DNA of 49,104 nucleotides from an uncultured Clostridia bacterium (GTDB lineage: Bacteria; Bacillota; Clostridia; Peptostreptococcales; Anaerovoracaceae). How positions within the stretch are numbered: the stretch's first letter is position 1; each line of letters opens with the position of its first letter. Under the pieces are notes generated by a model that had not been told where the DNA came from, did no database searches, and worked only from the letters and a program-made list of their open reading frames with translations. Shown here in pieces: positions 32,817 through 40,864 of this stretch. The stretch is from positions 1 through 49,104 of the forward strand of contig CANEEC010000003.1 in assembly GCA_947426455.1 (NCBI GenBank). Direction: 5' to 3'. Position numbers and translations under genes: made by a program.

Positions 32817-33746
32817 CTATCCAATGATGCGCACCTCCGGTTCTAACGCCACGCCGCTGGTTTCCAAAACCGTCTCCTGAACGATCTTCATTAAATCCAG
32901 AATATCCTGCGCCGTAGCGCCGCCCTCGTTGACGATAAATCCGGCGTGCATGGGAGACACTCTGGCGCCGCCCACCTGCAAACCCTTCAGACCGGCTTCC
33001 TCGATGAGCTGCCCGGCAAAATGACCCGCAGGACGCTTGAAAAAGCTGCCGGCGCTGGGAAGGCTCACCGGCTGCTTCTGATTTCGCTTTGCGTTCAGAT
33101 CGCTCATGGTCCGGCGAATCTGCTCGGAATCGCCGGACTTCAGCAAAAGCTTTACGCCGATTAAAATTTCATCGCTTTCCTGAAATACACTGCTCCGATA
33201 GCCAAAGATCAGCTTTTCGTCTCTGCGGTCGCACATCCTGCCGTTTCGTTTCAGCGCCGAAGTCCCGATGATCACATCCTTCATTTCGCCGCCGTAGGCT
33301 CCGGCGTTCATATATACCGCACCGCCCAGAGACCCGGGAATACCGCAGGCGAATTCCAATCCGGTCAGAGAGTGTTCCGCAGCGATCTTGGCAAGCTGGG
33401 ACAGCTTGACGCCCGGCTCGGCGAAGATCACGTTTCCCTCCACGAAAACCCGGCTCAAACCCTCGCCGATGCGGATGACCGCTCCGTCGTATCCCTCGTC
33501 TTTAAACAACAGGTTGGAACCGTTTCCCATGACCATGTAAGGCACCTTCTCCGCCCCTAAAATCTTCACCGCGGAAAACAGTTCCGCCATGGAACCCGGC
33601 TGAATCAGCAGCGCCGCCCTTCCGCCTGCGCGAAAGGAGGTGTACTGGCTCATGGCGCAGTCTTCCTCTAAATGCGTCGGATCCATTTCCTTCGCCAGCC
33701 TCTGCACGAGGCTGGCGTCAATGCTCTTCCATTCTCCCAATTCCAA
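32817..33746 (-). CDS. murB: UDP-N-acetylenolpyruvoylglucosamine reductase
   Basis: The 309-residue enzyme reduces UDP-GlcNAc-enolpyruvate to UDP-MurNAc, the second step of peptidoglycan synthesis, with FAD and NADPH. FAD-binding motifs MVMGNGSNLL and FACGIPGSLGGAVYMNAGAYGGE are present. Catalytic residues are visible as GYRSS (Tyr/Arg), GSFFKRP (the proton-donor Ser) and the C-terminal LEPEVRIIG (Glu). The start is TTG (33744-33746) with AAAGGA 5 bases upstream. It follows the degenerate Fic gene by 23 bases and precedes the PHP gene. Confidence 0.95.
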   Translation of the reverse strand: MELGEWKSIDASLVQRLAKEMDPTHLEEDCAMSQYTSFRAGGRAALLIQPGSMAELFSAVKILGAEKVPYMVMGNGSNLLFKDEGYDGAVIRIGEGLSRVFVEGNVIFAEPGVKLSQLAKIAAEHSLTGLEFACGIPGSLGGAVYMNAGAYGGEMKDVIIGTSALKRNGRMCDRRDEKLIFGYRSSVFQESDEILIGVKLLLKSGDSEQIRRTMSDLNAKRNQKQPVSLPSAGSFFKRPAGHFAGQLIEEAGLKGLQVGGARVSPMHAGFIVNEGGATAQDILDLMKIVQETVLETSGVALEPEVRIIG

Positions 33747-33769
33747 TGCTTCCTTTCTGTCTTTCGTCT

Positions 33770-34519
33770 CTATATTTCGTCCTCTGCCGCAATTTGCAGC
33801 ATGGTTTCCAATTTGTTGTAGACCGCCCGCTCCATCACCCTGTAAAAGGGTAAAATATCCCGGCTGCGCAGGAAATTCATAACGCAGACGTTATACTCCT
33901 GTTCGCTCATGGGAATCACCGTCACCGGCAATCCTGCGCACATCATCTCATAAAGCAGAGCGTACCTGGCCAAATCCTCGGTTTTTTCCTCGAAAGGATA
34001 TGCCTCAAGCAGTCCCATGTGAAGCAGACACGCCCGCAGCAGCGAATTGGCCTGCGTCCCGTCGGGAAGCTGTGCTCCGTCCTCCCACTGCGCCACCCTG
34101 CCATACAGACCGTTCATCTCCGTTTCCAAATCGGAAAAGTGAGGCGGCAGATAATCCCACTGGAGAATCACCGGATCCCTGCGGCGATAGTGAGGCTCTT
34201 CCTCAAAGACCGCCCGGTACAACGCGCGAATTCCGCTGCTGCAAAGGAGGTCGTATCGCATCTCCTTCATGTTTTCCAGCTTGTTCATGGCCTGTGCGTA
34301 GGCGTGGAGCTTCAGGTGATCCGAAAGCGCCACGTCAGCGACGATTTCTCCCCGAAGGATCTTCTGCACGCTTTCTCGGGTCAGGGCGCTTCCGGAAAGC
34401 CGCAGGCAGGAAAAGACCCAATCCGCCCGATCGGTTTCGCGGAAAAAGGCGCAAAGCCGTTCACCGTAAGGTTCTTTGGATTTCAACAGCGCCATTTTTC
34501 GTCGGATTTCTCCGTACAT
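33770..34519 (-). CDS. Fic-fold protein with degenerate catalytic and inhibitory motifs
   Basis: The 249-residue protein follows the Fic layout. Residues 36-58 (LRLSGSALTRESVQKILRGE) align with the Fic inhibitory helix S-x-x-I-E-G-N-T-L-T-x-E-E-V, but the inhibitory Glu is Ser 42. Residues 157-195 (LLRACLLHMGLLEAYPFEEK then LARYALLYEMMCAGLPVTVIP) align with the Fic core, but the catalytic HPFxxGNGR motif reads YPFEEKTED (residues 174-182): the His, Gly-Asn-Gly-Arg are all replaced. It should therefore be unable to AMPylate. ATG 34517-34519 has GGGAGGGAG upstream. It heads the murB-PHP-rapZ run, so a scaffolding or sensing role in wall synthesis is an inference. Confidence 0.65.
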   Translation of the reverse strand: MYGEIRRKMALLKSKEPYGERLCAFFRETDRADWVFSCLRLSGSALTRESVQKILRGEIVADVALSDHLKLHAYAQAMNKLENMKEMRYDLLCSSGIRALYRAVFEEEPHYRRRDPVILQWDYLPPHFSDLETEMNGLYGRVAQWEDGAQLPDGTQANSLLRACLLHMGLLEAYPFEEKTEDLARYALLYEMMCAGLPVTVIPMSEQEYNVCVMNFLRSRDILPFYRVMERAVYNKLETMLQIAAEDEI

Positions 34520-34559
34520 AAAACTCCCTCCCATCGTCTGTGACCAAGGTGTTTATTTT

Positions 34560-34590
34560 ATTATATCATATACCGTCGTCCATTACGACG
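34560..34590 (-). promoter_or_regulatory. Promoter of the fic-like/murB run with overlapping palindrome
   Basis: On the minus strand TGA-TATAAT (34560-34565) is an extended -10. The perfect palindrome CGTCGT-CCATT-ACGACG (34574-34590) overlaps the -35 region, as an operator would. Confidence 0.55.
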
Positions 34591-34665
34591 CTGTTTTTCA
34601 GGAAAAACCGGCCTCCCATCGTATTTATCGTTTCTATTCCGTCAGAAATGCGACACCAAAGAAAA

Positions 34666-34719
34666 TTTTCACGTTTTTTTACGGTGATACTTCTCAACTT
34701 CCTTATTTTTTGCTATACT
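34666..34719 (+). promoter_or_regulatory. Promoter of the first aminotransferase with T7 element
   Basis: TTTTCACG-T7-ACGGTGA (34666-34687) lies just upstream of TTCTCA (34691-34696), 17 bases and TATACT (34714-34719). The element is nearly identical to those at kce and the second aminotransferase. Confidence 0.6.
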
Positions 34720-34733
34720 GGTTTTAGTTTATA

Positions 34734-34779
34734 TGCGGAAGCGAATCCGCACAGTGTATGTATAACAAACCCACGTGGG
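34734..34779 (+). repeat. Leader palindromes of the first aminotransferase
   Basis: TGCGGA-AGCGAA-TCCGCA (34734-34751) and the perfect palindrome CCCACGTGGG (34770-34779) lie in the 5' leader, just before the AGGAGG site at 34790-34795. Confidence 0.5.
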
Positions 34780-34803
34780 AAAATCGTTCAGGAGGACACA
34801 TCA

Positions 34804-35997
34804 ATGAAATTTTCCAGCAAAATTGAACAATGTAATCTGTCTCCCATTCGTAAATTCTATCCGTATCAGGTAGAATGCAAGAAGCAGGGAAAGAAAATCT
34901 ACCCTCTGAACATCGGTCAGCCCGATGTAAAGACGCCGGAAGCTTATTTTGAAGCTGTGAAAAACTTCAACGCTCCCGTTTTGGAATACGCACCGTCTCC
35001 CGGTATTCCCGAAATGATCGAAGCCGTTAAAAATTACTACCACAACATCGGTATCGATTACGAAACCAGCGATATCTTCATCACCACCGGCGGTTCCGAG
35101 GCTCTGCAGATCGCTTTGAACTGCATCTTGGACGACGGCGATGAAATCATCATTCCCGAACCGTTCTATCCCAACTACAATACCTTCGTCAAGGTGACCG
35201 GCGCGTCCATCCGTCCGCTGACCACCACACCGGAGGAAGGCTATCACTACGCCGACAGAGAGCGGATCGAAGCGTTAATCAACGAACACACCAAGGCCAT
35301 CATGTTCACCAACCCCGGCAATCCCACCGGCGTCGTTCTGACTCCGGAAGAATTGCAGCTGATGGTTGACATCGCCGTAGAACACGACCTGTTCATCATC
35401 GGCGACGAAGTATACAGAGAATTCGTATACGGCGGAGAGCCTCTGATGTCTTTGGGTCAGTATCCCAAGGCCAACGAAAACGTCATCATCATCGATTCCG
35501 TTTCCAAGAGATTCAGCGCCTGCGGCGCCAGAATCGGTACGGTGATCACCAGAAACAAAGAACTGCAGGCTCACATGATGAAGATCTGCCAGGCCAGACT
35601 GTCCGTAGCTACTCTGGACCAAATCGCCTCCGCCGCCCTGTACTCCGTATCCTCTGACTACTTTGACGCCGTCAGAGCGGAATACAAAGAAAGACGAGAC
35701 ACCCTGTACAGAAAGCTGATGGAGATCCCCGGCGTAGTCTGCAAACAGCCTAAGGGCGCCTTCTACGTCATGGCCAAGCTGCCCGTAGACGATACGGAAA
35801 AATTCCTGGTATGGCTGCTCACCGAGTTCGAGGACAACAAAGAGACCCTGATGTATGCTCCCGGCGGCGGTTTCTACGCCACCGAAGGCAAAGGAAAGGA
35901 CGAAGTTCGCTTCGCCTACATCCTGAAGAAGGAAGATCTGGAACGCGCCATGGATCTGCTGGCTATGGCCATCAAAAAGTACAACGAGACCCACTAA
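34804..35997 (+). CDS. PLP-dependent aminotransferase, class I/II (aspartate aminotransferase-like)
   Basis: The 397-residue enzyme is fold-type I. Key motifs: PLNIGQPDVKTP, TTGGSEAL (PLP phosphate), FTNPGNPTG, IIGDEVYREF (Asp/Tyr of the pyridoxal contact), and SVSKRFSACGARIG with the PLP Lys. The C-terminal RFAY gives the Arg that binds the substrate carboxylate. Branch resembles the aspartate/aromatic class (subgroup I-beta/gamma), donor specificity not resolvable. ATG 34804 has AGGAGG; an in-frame extension upstream to 34540 is rejected. Heavy use of AGA and other favoured codons indicates high expression. Terminator at 36021-36058. Confidence 0.87.
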   Translation: MKFSSKIEQCNLSPIRKFYPYQVECKKQGKKIYPLNIGQPDVKTPEAYFEAVKNFNAPVLEYAPSPGIPEMIEAVKNYYHNIGIDYETSDIFITTGGSEALQIALNCILDDGDEIIIPEPFYPNYNTFVKVTGASIRPLTTTPEEGYHYADRERIEALINEHTKAIMFTNPGNPTGVVLTPEELQLMVDIAVEHDLFIIGDEVYREFVYGGEPLMSLGQYPKANENVIIIDSVSKRFSACGARIGTVITRNKELQAHMMKICQARLSVATLDQIASAALYSVSSDYFDAVRAEYKERRDTLYRKLMEIPGVVCKQPKGAFYVMAKLPVDDTEKFLVWLLTEFEDNKETLMYAPGGGFYATEGKGKDEVRFAYILKKEDLERAMDLLAMAIKKYNETH

Positions 35998-36020
35998 TTC
36001 CCCATCGACACAAAAACGCA

Positions 36021-36058
36021 AAAGAGAATCGTCTGCCGACGGTTCTCTTTTTTGTTTT
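36021..36058 (+). terminator. Terminator of the first aminotransferase
   Basis: AAAGAGAATCGTC pairs with GACGGTTCTCTTT (one G-U) around TGCC, followed by TTTTTTGTTTT. Confidence 0.92.
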
Positions 36059-36136
36059 ACAAATCCTTTCGACGGCGGCGCATACCGCCCCTGCGCAGGG
36101 TTCCCCACCCATGCGCAATGGTTTTCTCCCGCGAAG

Positions 36137-36820
36137 CTACAAGTACTCCGCGGGGTTTACCGCTTGTCCATCCTTCCATAATTCAAAGTGCAGATGCTCC
36201 GGATCCAACGTCTCAAACAGCGCGGAATTTCCCACGCCGCTGATCACCTGACCCCGCTCTACCACGTCGTTTTCCTCCACCATTTCCATGGTGCTCAGAT
36301 TGGAATACCGTGACACGTAGCCGTCTCCGTGGTTGATTTCAATGGTGATTCCCAGCTTGTCGTCTTCGTACACCGCCGTCACGGTTCCGCCTTCGATGGC
36401 CTTCACCTGAGTATCGGCAGGCGCCGCGATATCCACGCCGAAATGCACTTCATACTGCTCCAGCGTCTTGGAATACAACGGCGTTTCTGCGGAGAATTCC
36501 TTCTGTATCTCTCCCTTTACCGGCATTTCAAAGCCGTAATTGGATTTTCCGCCCTCCGCTTTTTTCGTAATAGCGCCGCCTCCCGTGGTATCCCGGCTGT
36601 CCACCGACGGCACGGTCTGGGAAACATTCACATCCTGTCCGCCTCCGCCGATTCCGGGATTCATCTCCACAGGATCCTGTGTTCGCATATTGCCGTCCGC
36701 CATACCGCGCATGGCATAAGCGATAATTCCTACGGCGATGAGAACGCCGATCACCGCCATCATGGTATATTGAAAGCTCTTGTTCTGGCTTTCATAGGTA
36801 TCCGTATTTTTTGAACGCAT
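36137..36820 (-). CDS. M23 peptidase, SpoIIQ-like
   Basis: The 227-residue protein has one N-terminal membrane segment (about residues 20-38, MMAVIGVLIAVGIIAYAM), a disordered Gly/Asn/Ser-rich linker to about 95, and a LytM domain. The zinc motifs are complete: VHFGVD (HxxxD) and HLHFE (HxH). The domain entry IQKEFSAETPLYSKTLEQYEVHF resembles SpoIIQ, which forms the forespore side of the SpoIIQ-SpoIIIAH channel; in Clostridia SpoIIQ keeps both zinc motifs, as here. ATG 36818-36820 has GGAGG 8 bases upstream. A cell-separation endopeptidase is the alternative. Confidence 0.78.
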   Translation of the reverse strand: MRSKNTDTYESQNKSFQYTMMAVIGVLIAVGIIAYAMRGMADGNMRTQDPVEMNPGIGGGGQDVNVSQTVPSVDSRDTTGGGAITKKAEGGKSNYGFEMPVKGEIQKEFSAETPLYSKTLEQYEVHFGVDIAAPADTQVKAIEGGTVTAVYEDDKLGITIEINHGDGYVSRYSNLSTMEMVEENDVVERGQVISGVGNSALFETLDPEHLHFELWKDGQAVNPAEYL

Positions 36821-36875
36821 GATTTCCACCTCCGATGGTAGTGTGGCCGCCGGACGTTGATTTCATTCATAAAAA

Positions 36876-37580
36876 TCAAAAGAAAATCGCCGCAAATACA
36901 GGAGCCAAAAAGGCCGTAATCATTCCCGCTAAGGCCATAGCCAGACTGCTCATCGAACCGCAGATCTCACCTTCCGTAAAAGCACGGGTCGTCCCGATGG
37001 CATGGGAAATGGTGCCCAGCGTCAGACCTCTGGCAATCTCGTGATCCACCTTGAGCAAATGCAAAAGCGCCGGGCCGAAAACCGCGCCGCTGATTCCCGT
37101 CAGCACCACCATGGCTACTGTAAACGCCGGAACGCCTCCCAGGGATTCCGATACGCCGTAAGCGATGGGCGTTGTACAGCTTTTGGGGATCAGTGAAATC
37201 AGGATCGACAGCTCCGTCCCCATGGCTTTTCCCACCAAAATCGCGGTGATGATGGTTGCCGCCGAACCCGCCGTGATTCCCAGGAAAATAGGCTTCCAAA
37301 ATTTCTTTAAAATATCCAGATTCCGATAGGCGGGCACGGCCAAAACTACTGCCGACAGAGACAATATGTAAGCTAAGAAGACGTTTTGATCGGAATACGC
37401 TTCGTAATTTTGCCCTGTGGCTTTCAAAAATACGATGATCAAAAGGCTTGCCGTCAAAATGGGCTGAAGCGCCATGATCTTCGTCTTTTGCTGAACGATG
37501 ACACCGATGATATAGGCTCCCAATGTAAGGGTCATGCCCCAGACGGGACTTTCAAATGCCACGGATAACAGTCGATCCAT
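36876..37580 (-). CDS. lrgB: LrgB/CidB family membrane protein
   Basis: The 234-residue protein has about seven membrane segments and matches LrgB: ALQPILTASLLIIVFL, IPKSCTTPIAYGVSESLGG near residue 140, GTISHAIGTTRAFTEGE near residue 190. LrgB/CidB modulate murein hydrolase export and in plants and some bacteria transport glycolate or pyruvate. Its ATG overlaps the lrgA stop by one base (TAATG), so it is translationally coupled. Confidence 0.9.
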   Translation of the reverse strand: MDRLLSVAFESPVWGMTLTLGAYIIGVIVQQKTKIMALQPILTASLLIIVFLKATGQNYEAYSDQNVFLAYILSLSAVVLAVPAYRNLDILKKFWKPIFLGITAGSAATIITAILVGKAMGTELSILISLIPKSCTTPIAYGVSESLGGVPAFTVAMVVLTGISGAVFGPALLHLLKVDHEIARGLTLGTISHAIGTTRAFTEGEICGSMSSLAMALAGMITAFLAPVFAAIFF

Positions 37581-37945
37581 TACGCCCTCCCCCTTTCTCT
37601 CTTCTCCTGGGCCCGGATGGCAAGCTGCGTTACCCAGCCGGTCACGGCATATCCCACGATACAGGCCAACGCCCAGGGAATGAGAATCTTGATGAAGTTT
37701 GCCTGAAACAGGCCGAAGTATTCCATGATCCCTACGGCGGAGGGGATAAAGATCAGCGCCAGGTGTGAGATGATGAAATCCGAAACCGCCTCCACATCGG
37801 ACAGCTTAATCCACTTCAACGCCAGGATCAAAAGCAGGAACAACATTCCCAAAACATTGGCGGGAATGGGCAGTCCCAATCCCTTCCACAGAAGGCATCC
37901 TGCAAAATACGAAATCAGTATCCAAAATAGCTGCTTAACATACAT
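37580..37945 (-). CDS. lrgA: LrgA/CidA family holin-like protein
   Basis: The 121-residue protein has four membrane segments, with GLPIPANVLGMLFLLLILAL and LALIFIPSAVGIM typical of LrgA/CidA, small holin-like proteins thought to act with LrgB in controlling murein hydrolases or pyruvate uptake. No lrgB-type regulator (LytSR) is adjacent. The charged C-terminus (RAQEKRERGRA) lies in the cytoplasm. Confidence 0.9.
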   Translation of the reverse strand: MYVKQLFWILISYFAGCLLWKGLGLPIPANVLGMLFLLLILALKWIKLSDVEAVSDFIISHLALIFIPSAVGIMEYFGLFQANFIKILIPWALACIVGYAVTGWVTQLAIRAQEKRERGRA

Positions 37946-37992
37946 TTGTCATTTCCTCATTTTCTTTTTTTTCGCAATCGCAAAACCTATTC

Positions 37993-38053
37993 TATCACAT
38001 TTTTTTACGTTTCCCATCTTTTTCTTGCGAAAAATTACGCCGCTCTATATAAT
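37993..38053 (+). promoter_or_regulatory. Promoter of the second aminotransferase with T7 element
   Basis: TATCACA-T7-ACGTTT (37993-38010) lies 15 bases upstream of TTGCGA (38025-38030), 17 bases and TATAAT (38048-38053). The leader holds an AAGGAC/GTCCTT hairpin at 38060-38077. The region is shared with the divergent lrgA gene. Confidence 0.7.
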
Positions 38054-38116
38054 CAAGGTAAGGACAGGATCGTCCTTGCGTTTTGACGTTTTTATGAAAT
38101 TAAGAGGTGACTTACT

Positions 38117-39364
38117 ATGGGAAGATTTGTTATGGTTCAGGAAAACCATCGTCCGATGATCGGCGCTCCTGACAAATTATTCGGCGTCAGCAGCCTGGCC
38201 AAGCAGCGCATCGCTGAGATCGGAAAAGAAAAGGTAATCGATTCCACCATCGGCGTTCTGCTGGACGACGACGGCGAGTTGATCGTTTTGTCCTCCGTGG
38301 TGGACGTTTTAAAGGATCTGGCTCCCAAAGACTACGCGGCCTATGCCCCCATCAGCGGCATCCCCGCTTATCTGGAAGCGGTTAAGACCGCCGTATTCGG
38401 CAGCATCCCCACCAAGGGTTACATTGAAGCATGTTACGCTCCCGGCGGCACCGGCGCTCTCAGAAACGCCGTTTCCTGCTACACCAAAGTGGGCGATTCC
38501 ATCCTGACCTCCGACTGGCACTGGAGTCCTTACAAGATGGTTGCCGCAGAACAGGAGCGCAACCTGGTTACCTACACGCTGTTCGACGAAAACGGAACGT
38601 TCAACCAGGCTTCCTTCGCCGAAAAGCTGAACGAACTTTTGAAAGTGCAGGATCAGGTGATGGTCATCATCAATACCCCCGCTCACAATCCCACAGGTTA
38701 CACCTTCACATTGGAGGATTGGGACAAGGTCAACGAAGTTCTGCTCAGCGTAGACCCCCGCAAGAACATCATCCTGGTAGTGGACATCGCCTATCTGGAC
38801 TTCGCCGGCGATGCCGATGAATACCGTCAGTTTATGAAAAAGCTGTTCGATTATCCGGAAAATATCCTGCCCATGTACGCTTTCTCCGCTTCCAAGGGTT
38901 TCACCATGTACGGAATGCGCTGCGGCGCTCTGGTCTGCGTGGCTCCCACGGCTGAAATCGCCAAGGAGTTTAAAGACGCCACCGCTGTGGCCAGCCGCGC
39001 TTCCTGGTCCAACGGCAACCGCTGCGCCATGGAAACCATCGCCCGCATCTTCAACGACGATGCGCTGAAGGCCAAGGTTACCGCAGAGCGGGAAGCCTAT
39101 GTGGCTATGCTGCGCAAGAGAGGCGCCGCCTTCACCGAAGCGGCCAACGCCGTAGGACTGAAAGCTTGTCCTTTCGACGCCGGCTTCTTCATCACCATCC
39201 CCTGCGAAAATGCAGAGGCCGTAGGTAAGGAACTGCAAAAATACGACATCTTCGCCGTCGTCTTAGGCAACGGCGTCCGCGTCTCCATCGCTTCTCTTTC
39301 CGAAGAAAAGTGCAGGATGGTTCCCGAAAAGCTGGTAGCAGCCATCAAGGCTGTCAACGGCTGA
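38117..39364 (+). CDS. PLP-dependent aminotransferase, class I/II
   Basis: The 415-residue enzyme is fold-type I. Motifs: PGGTGALRNAV (phosphate-binding loop), INTPAHNPTGY, VVDIAYLDFAGD (pyridoxal Asp and Tyr), and FSASKGFTMYGMRCG with the PLP Lys. It lacks the typical C-terminal RxAY form and ends VRVSIASLSEEKC. The branch resembles the aromatic/tyrosine aminotransferases of Clostridia; specificity is not resolved. ATG has AAGAGGTG 7 bases upstream. Codon use suggests high expression. It shares the T7 element with the first aminotransferase and kce and has a strong terminator. Confidence 0.87.
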   Translation: MGRFVMVQENHRPMIGAPDKLFGVSSLAKQRIAEIGKEKVIDSTIGVLLDDDGELIVLSSVVDVLKDLAPKDYAAYAPISGIPAYLEAVKTAVFGSIPTKGYIEACYAPGGTGALRNAVSCYTKVGDSILTSDWHWSPYKMVAAEQERNLVTYTLFDENGTFNQASFAEKLNELLKVQDQVMVIINTPAHNPTGYTFTLEDWDKVNEVLLSVDPRKNIILVVDIAYLDFAGDADEYRQFMKKLFDYPENILPMYAFSASKGFTMYGMRCGALVCVAPTAEIAKEFKDATAVASRASWSNGNRCAMETIARIFNDDALKAKVTAEREAYVAMLRKRGAAFTEAANAVGLKACPFDAGFFITIPCENAEAVGKELQKYDIFAVVLGNGVRVSIASLSEEKCRMVPEKLVAAIKAVNG

Positions 39365-39401
39365 TCGCCGCGCCATCCCTCGAACACAGAGTTTGCATGA
39401 G

Positions 39402-39437
39402 AAAGGACTGTTTGCGAAAAAGCAAACAGTCCTTTTT
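39402..39437 (+). terminator. Terminator of the second aminotransferase
   Basis: A 14-bp stem, AAAGGACTGTTTGC with GCAAACAGTCCTTT, followed by TT and AACG. Confidence 0.92.
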
Positions 39438-39492
39438 AACGTCCTCATAAAGCAAATGCGCCCTGACCCTGGCCTTGGCATTGACCTCGGTA

Positions 39493-39521
39493 TTGACTTT
39501 ATACTCCTTTAGGAGTATAAT
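39493..39521 (+). promoter_or_regulatory. Promoter with palindromic operator for the toxin-antitoxin pair
   Basis: TTGACT (39493-39498), exactly 17 bases, TATAAT (39516-39521). The spacer and -10 hold a perfect palindrome, TTATACTCC-TTTA-GGAGTATAA (39499-39520), an ideal site for the HTH antitoxin encoded in the operon. Confidence 0.8.
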
Positions 39522-39548
39522 TTATGCAAGAATGGAGATGATATATCT

Positions 39549-40226
39549 ATGATGAAAAAACTCTATCACGGTTCCCAAACGATCATCGAACGGCCGTTAT
39601 TTGGATACGGCAAACCCTATAACGACTACGGTCTGGGGTTTTATTGCACCGACAGCCTTGAAATGGCAAAGGAATGGGGCGTCGGCAAAAATCGGGACGG
39701 TTATGCCAACTGCTATGAAATACAATGCGGCGGCCTGCAGATTCTTGACCTGAATTCGTCCGAATACTGCATCCTGCATTGGCTTACAGTACTGCTGCAA
39801 AATCGGGAATTTGACATTCCCTCCGCTTTGGCGCTGGAAGCAAAAGAATATCTGCTTTCCCATTTTTCTGTCGATTATGAAAACTGCGATGCGATAATCG
39901 GCTATCGCGCCGATGACAGCTATTTTTCCTTCGCCCAGGATTTTATCAACGGCACGATTTCCTACCGTCAGCTTACCAACGCCATGCATCTTGGCAAACT
40001 CGGCCAGCAATTTGTTCTCAAGAGCAAGGCCGCATTTGAGCGAATCCGATTCACGAACAGCGAAATTGCCGAAAGCAGTCAATGGTATGCAAAAAAAATG
40101 CTGCGCGATAGAACCGCCCGTCGGGAGTATTTCAATGTAGAGAGAAACCGCCGTCAGCGCGGCGATTTATACATCACACAAATTATGGATGAGGAGATGA
40201 TGCCCCATGACCCGCGCTTACGATAA
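39549..40226 (+). CDS. DUF3990 protein, putative ADP-ribosyltransferase-fold toxin
   Basis: The 225-residue protein matches DUF3990, assigned by sequence analysis to the ADP-ribosyltransferase fold. Conserved pieces: KLYHGS (residues 4-9, the ART His), PYNDYGLGFYCTDS (23-36, the second ART motif), DAIIGYRADDSYFSFAQDFI and a late QQFVLKS stretch. It lacks an obvious signal or membrane segment. The start ATG at 39549 has a GGAG 12 bases away, a rather long spacing, and the next codon is also ATG. The gene overlaps the DUF3791-HTH gene by 20 bases, the usual arrangement of a toxin and its antitoxin. Catalytic activity and target are not known. Confidence 0.8.
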   Translation: MMKKLYHGSQTIIERPLFGYGKPYNDYGLGFYCTDSLEMAKEWGVGKNRDGYANCYEIQCGGLQILDLNSSEYCILHWLTVLLQNREFDIPSALALEAKEYLLSHFSVDYENCDAIIGYRADDSYFSFAQDFINGTISYRQLTNAMHLGKLGQQFVLKSKAAFERIRFTNSEIAESSQWYAKKMLRDRTARREYFNVERNRRQRGDLYITQIMDEEMMPHDPRLR

Positions 40227-40854
40227 GGTGTATCTCGATAAAGCCCGTACCGCCCTTGGCCGTATGCTGGACTTCGCGGTGCATGATCTCCATTATAGCG
40301 CCGCCGAGTTTTTCGATCTGTTTATCAGTTCCGGCGTTGCCGCCCGCTTTGAAACCGGCGATTTCGCCGTAATTGTGGGTATGTCCGGTGTGGAGCTCGC
40401 CTACGAGGTACTGGCGCAATCCGGTGTCAAACGTGAGCGCATTGCACCAAACTATACCGTCTGCCGAAGCGAGGAATTTTGGACGGGTTGGGCATTGGCA
40501 TATTATCAATGGGAAACGGCCATGAGCTTTGCGGAGATCGTAAAATATGTCCCCATTGAAGATATTATGGCTCTTTACCTGCCCTATCATGAAATGGATA
40601 TCCGCCAATTTTCGGATAAAATGAATGTACTGTATCGGGCAGCAAAACCGGAAACAAACCTGAAGTTCCTGCGAAAGGAAGCCGGTCTGAGCCAACGCGA
40701 GCTTGCGGATTTATCCGGCGTACCGGTTCGCACGATTCAGCAATACGAACAACGCCGTAAGAACATCAACAAAGCGCAGGCGGAATCTCTTGTAATGCTG
40801 TCCCAGGTTCTGTGCTGTGAGATCGATGCATTAATCGAAAAAAGCAATGTGTGA
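40207..40854 (+). CDS. DUF3791-HTH protein, putative antitoxin
   Basis: The 215-residue protein has three parts: residues 1-75, a DUF3791-like helical domain (AAEFFDLFISSGVAARFETG); 80-145, a conserved linker domain with WTGWALAYYQWETAMSF; and 150-212, an XRE-type helix-turn-helix (FLRKEAGLSQRELADLSGV, TIQQYEQRRKNINKAQAE). The HTH should bind the palindrome at 39499-39520. The first part presumably contacts the DUF3990 protein. ATG 40207 has GAGGAG 10 bases upstream. A shared terminator follows. Such DUF3990/DUF3791 pairs recur in gut Firmicutes, as I recall; I know of no mechanistic study. Confidence 0.8.
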   Translation: MTRAYDKVYLDKARTALGRMLDFAVHDLHYSAAEFFDLFISSGVAARFETGDFAVIVGMSGVELAYEVLAQSGVKRERIAPNYTVCRSEEFWTGWALAYYQWETAMSFAEIVKYVPIEDIMALYLPYHEMDIRQFSDKMNVLYRAAKPETNLKFLRKEAGLSQRELADLSGVPVRTIQQYEQRRKNINKAQAESLVMLSQVLCCEIDALIEKSNV

Positions 40855-40864
40855 TATGAGTAAG

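Noticed and set aside
34540-34803. An 88-codon N-terminal extension of the first aminotransferase
   Set aside because: It spans the T7 element, promoter and leader palindromes, while the internal ATG has AGGAGG and starts the family's usual N-terminus.
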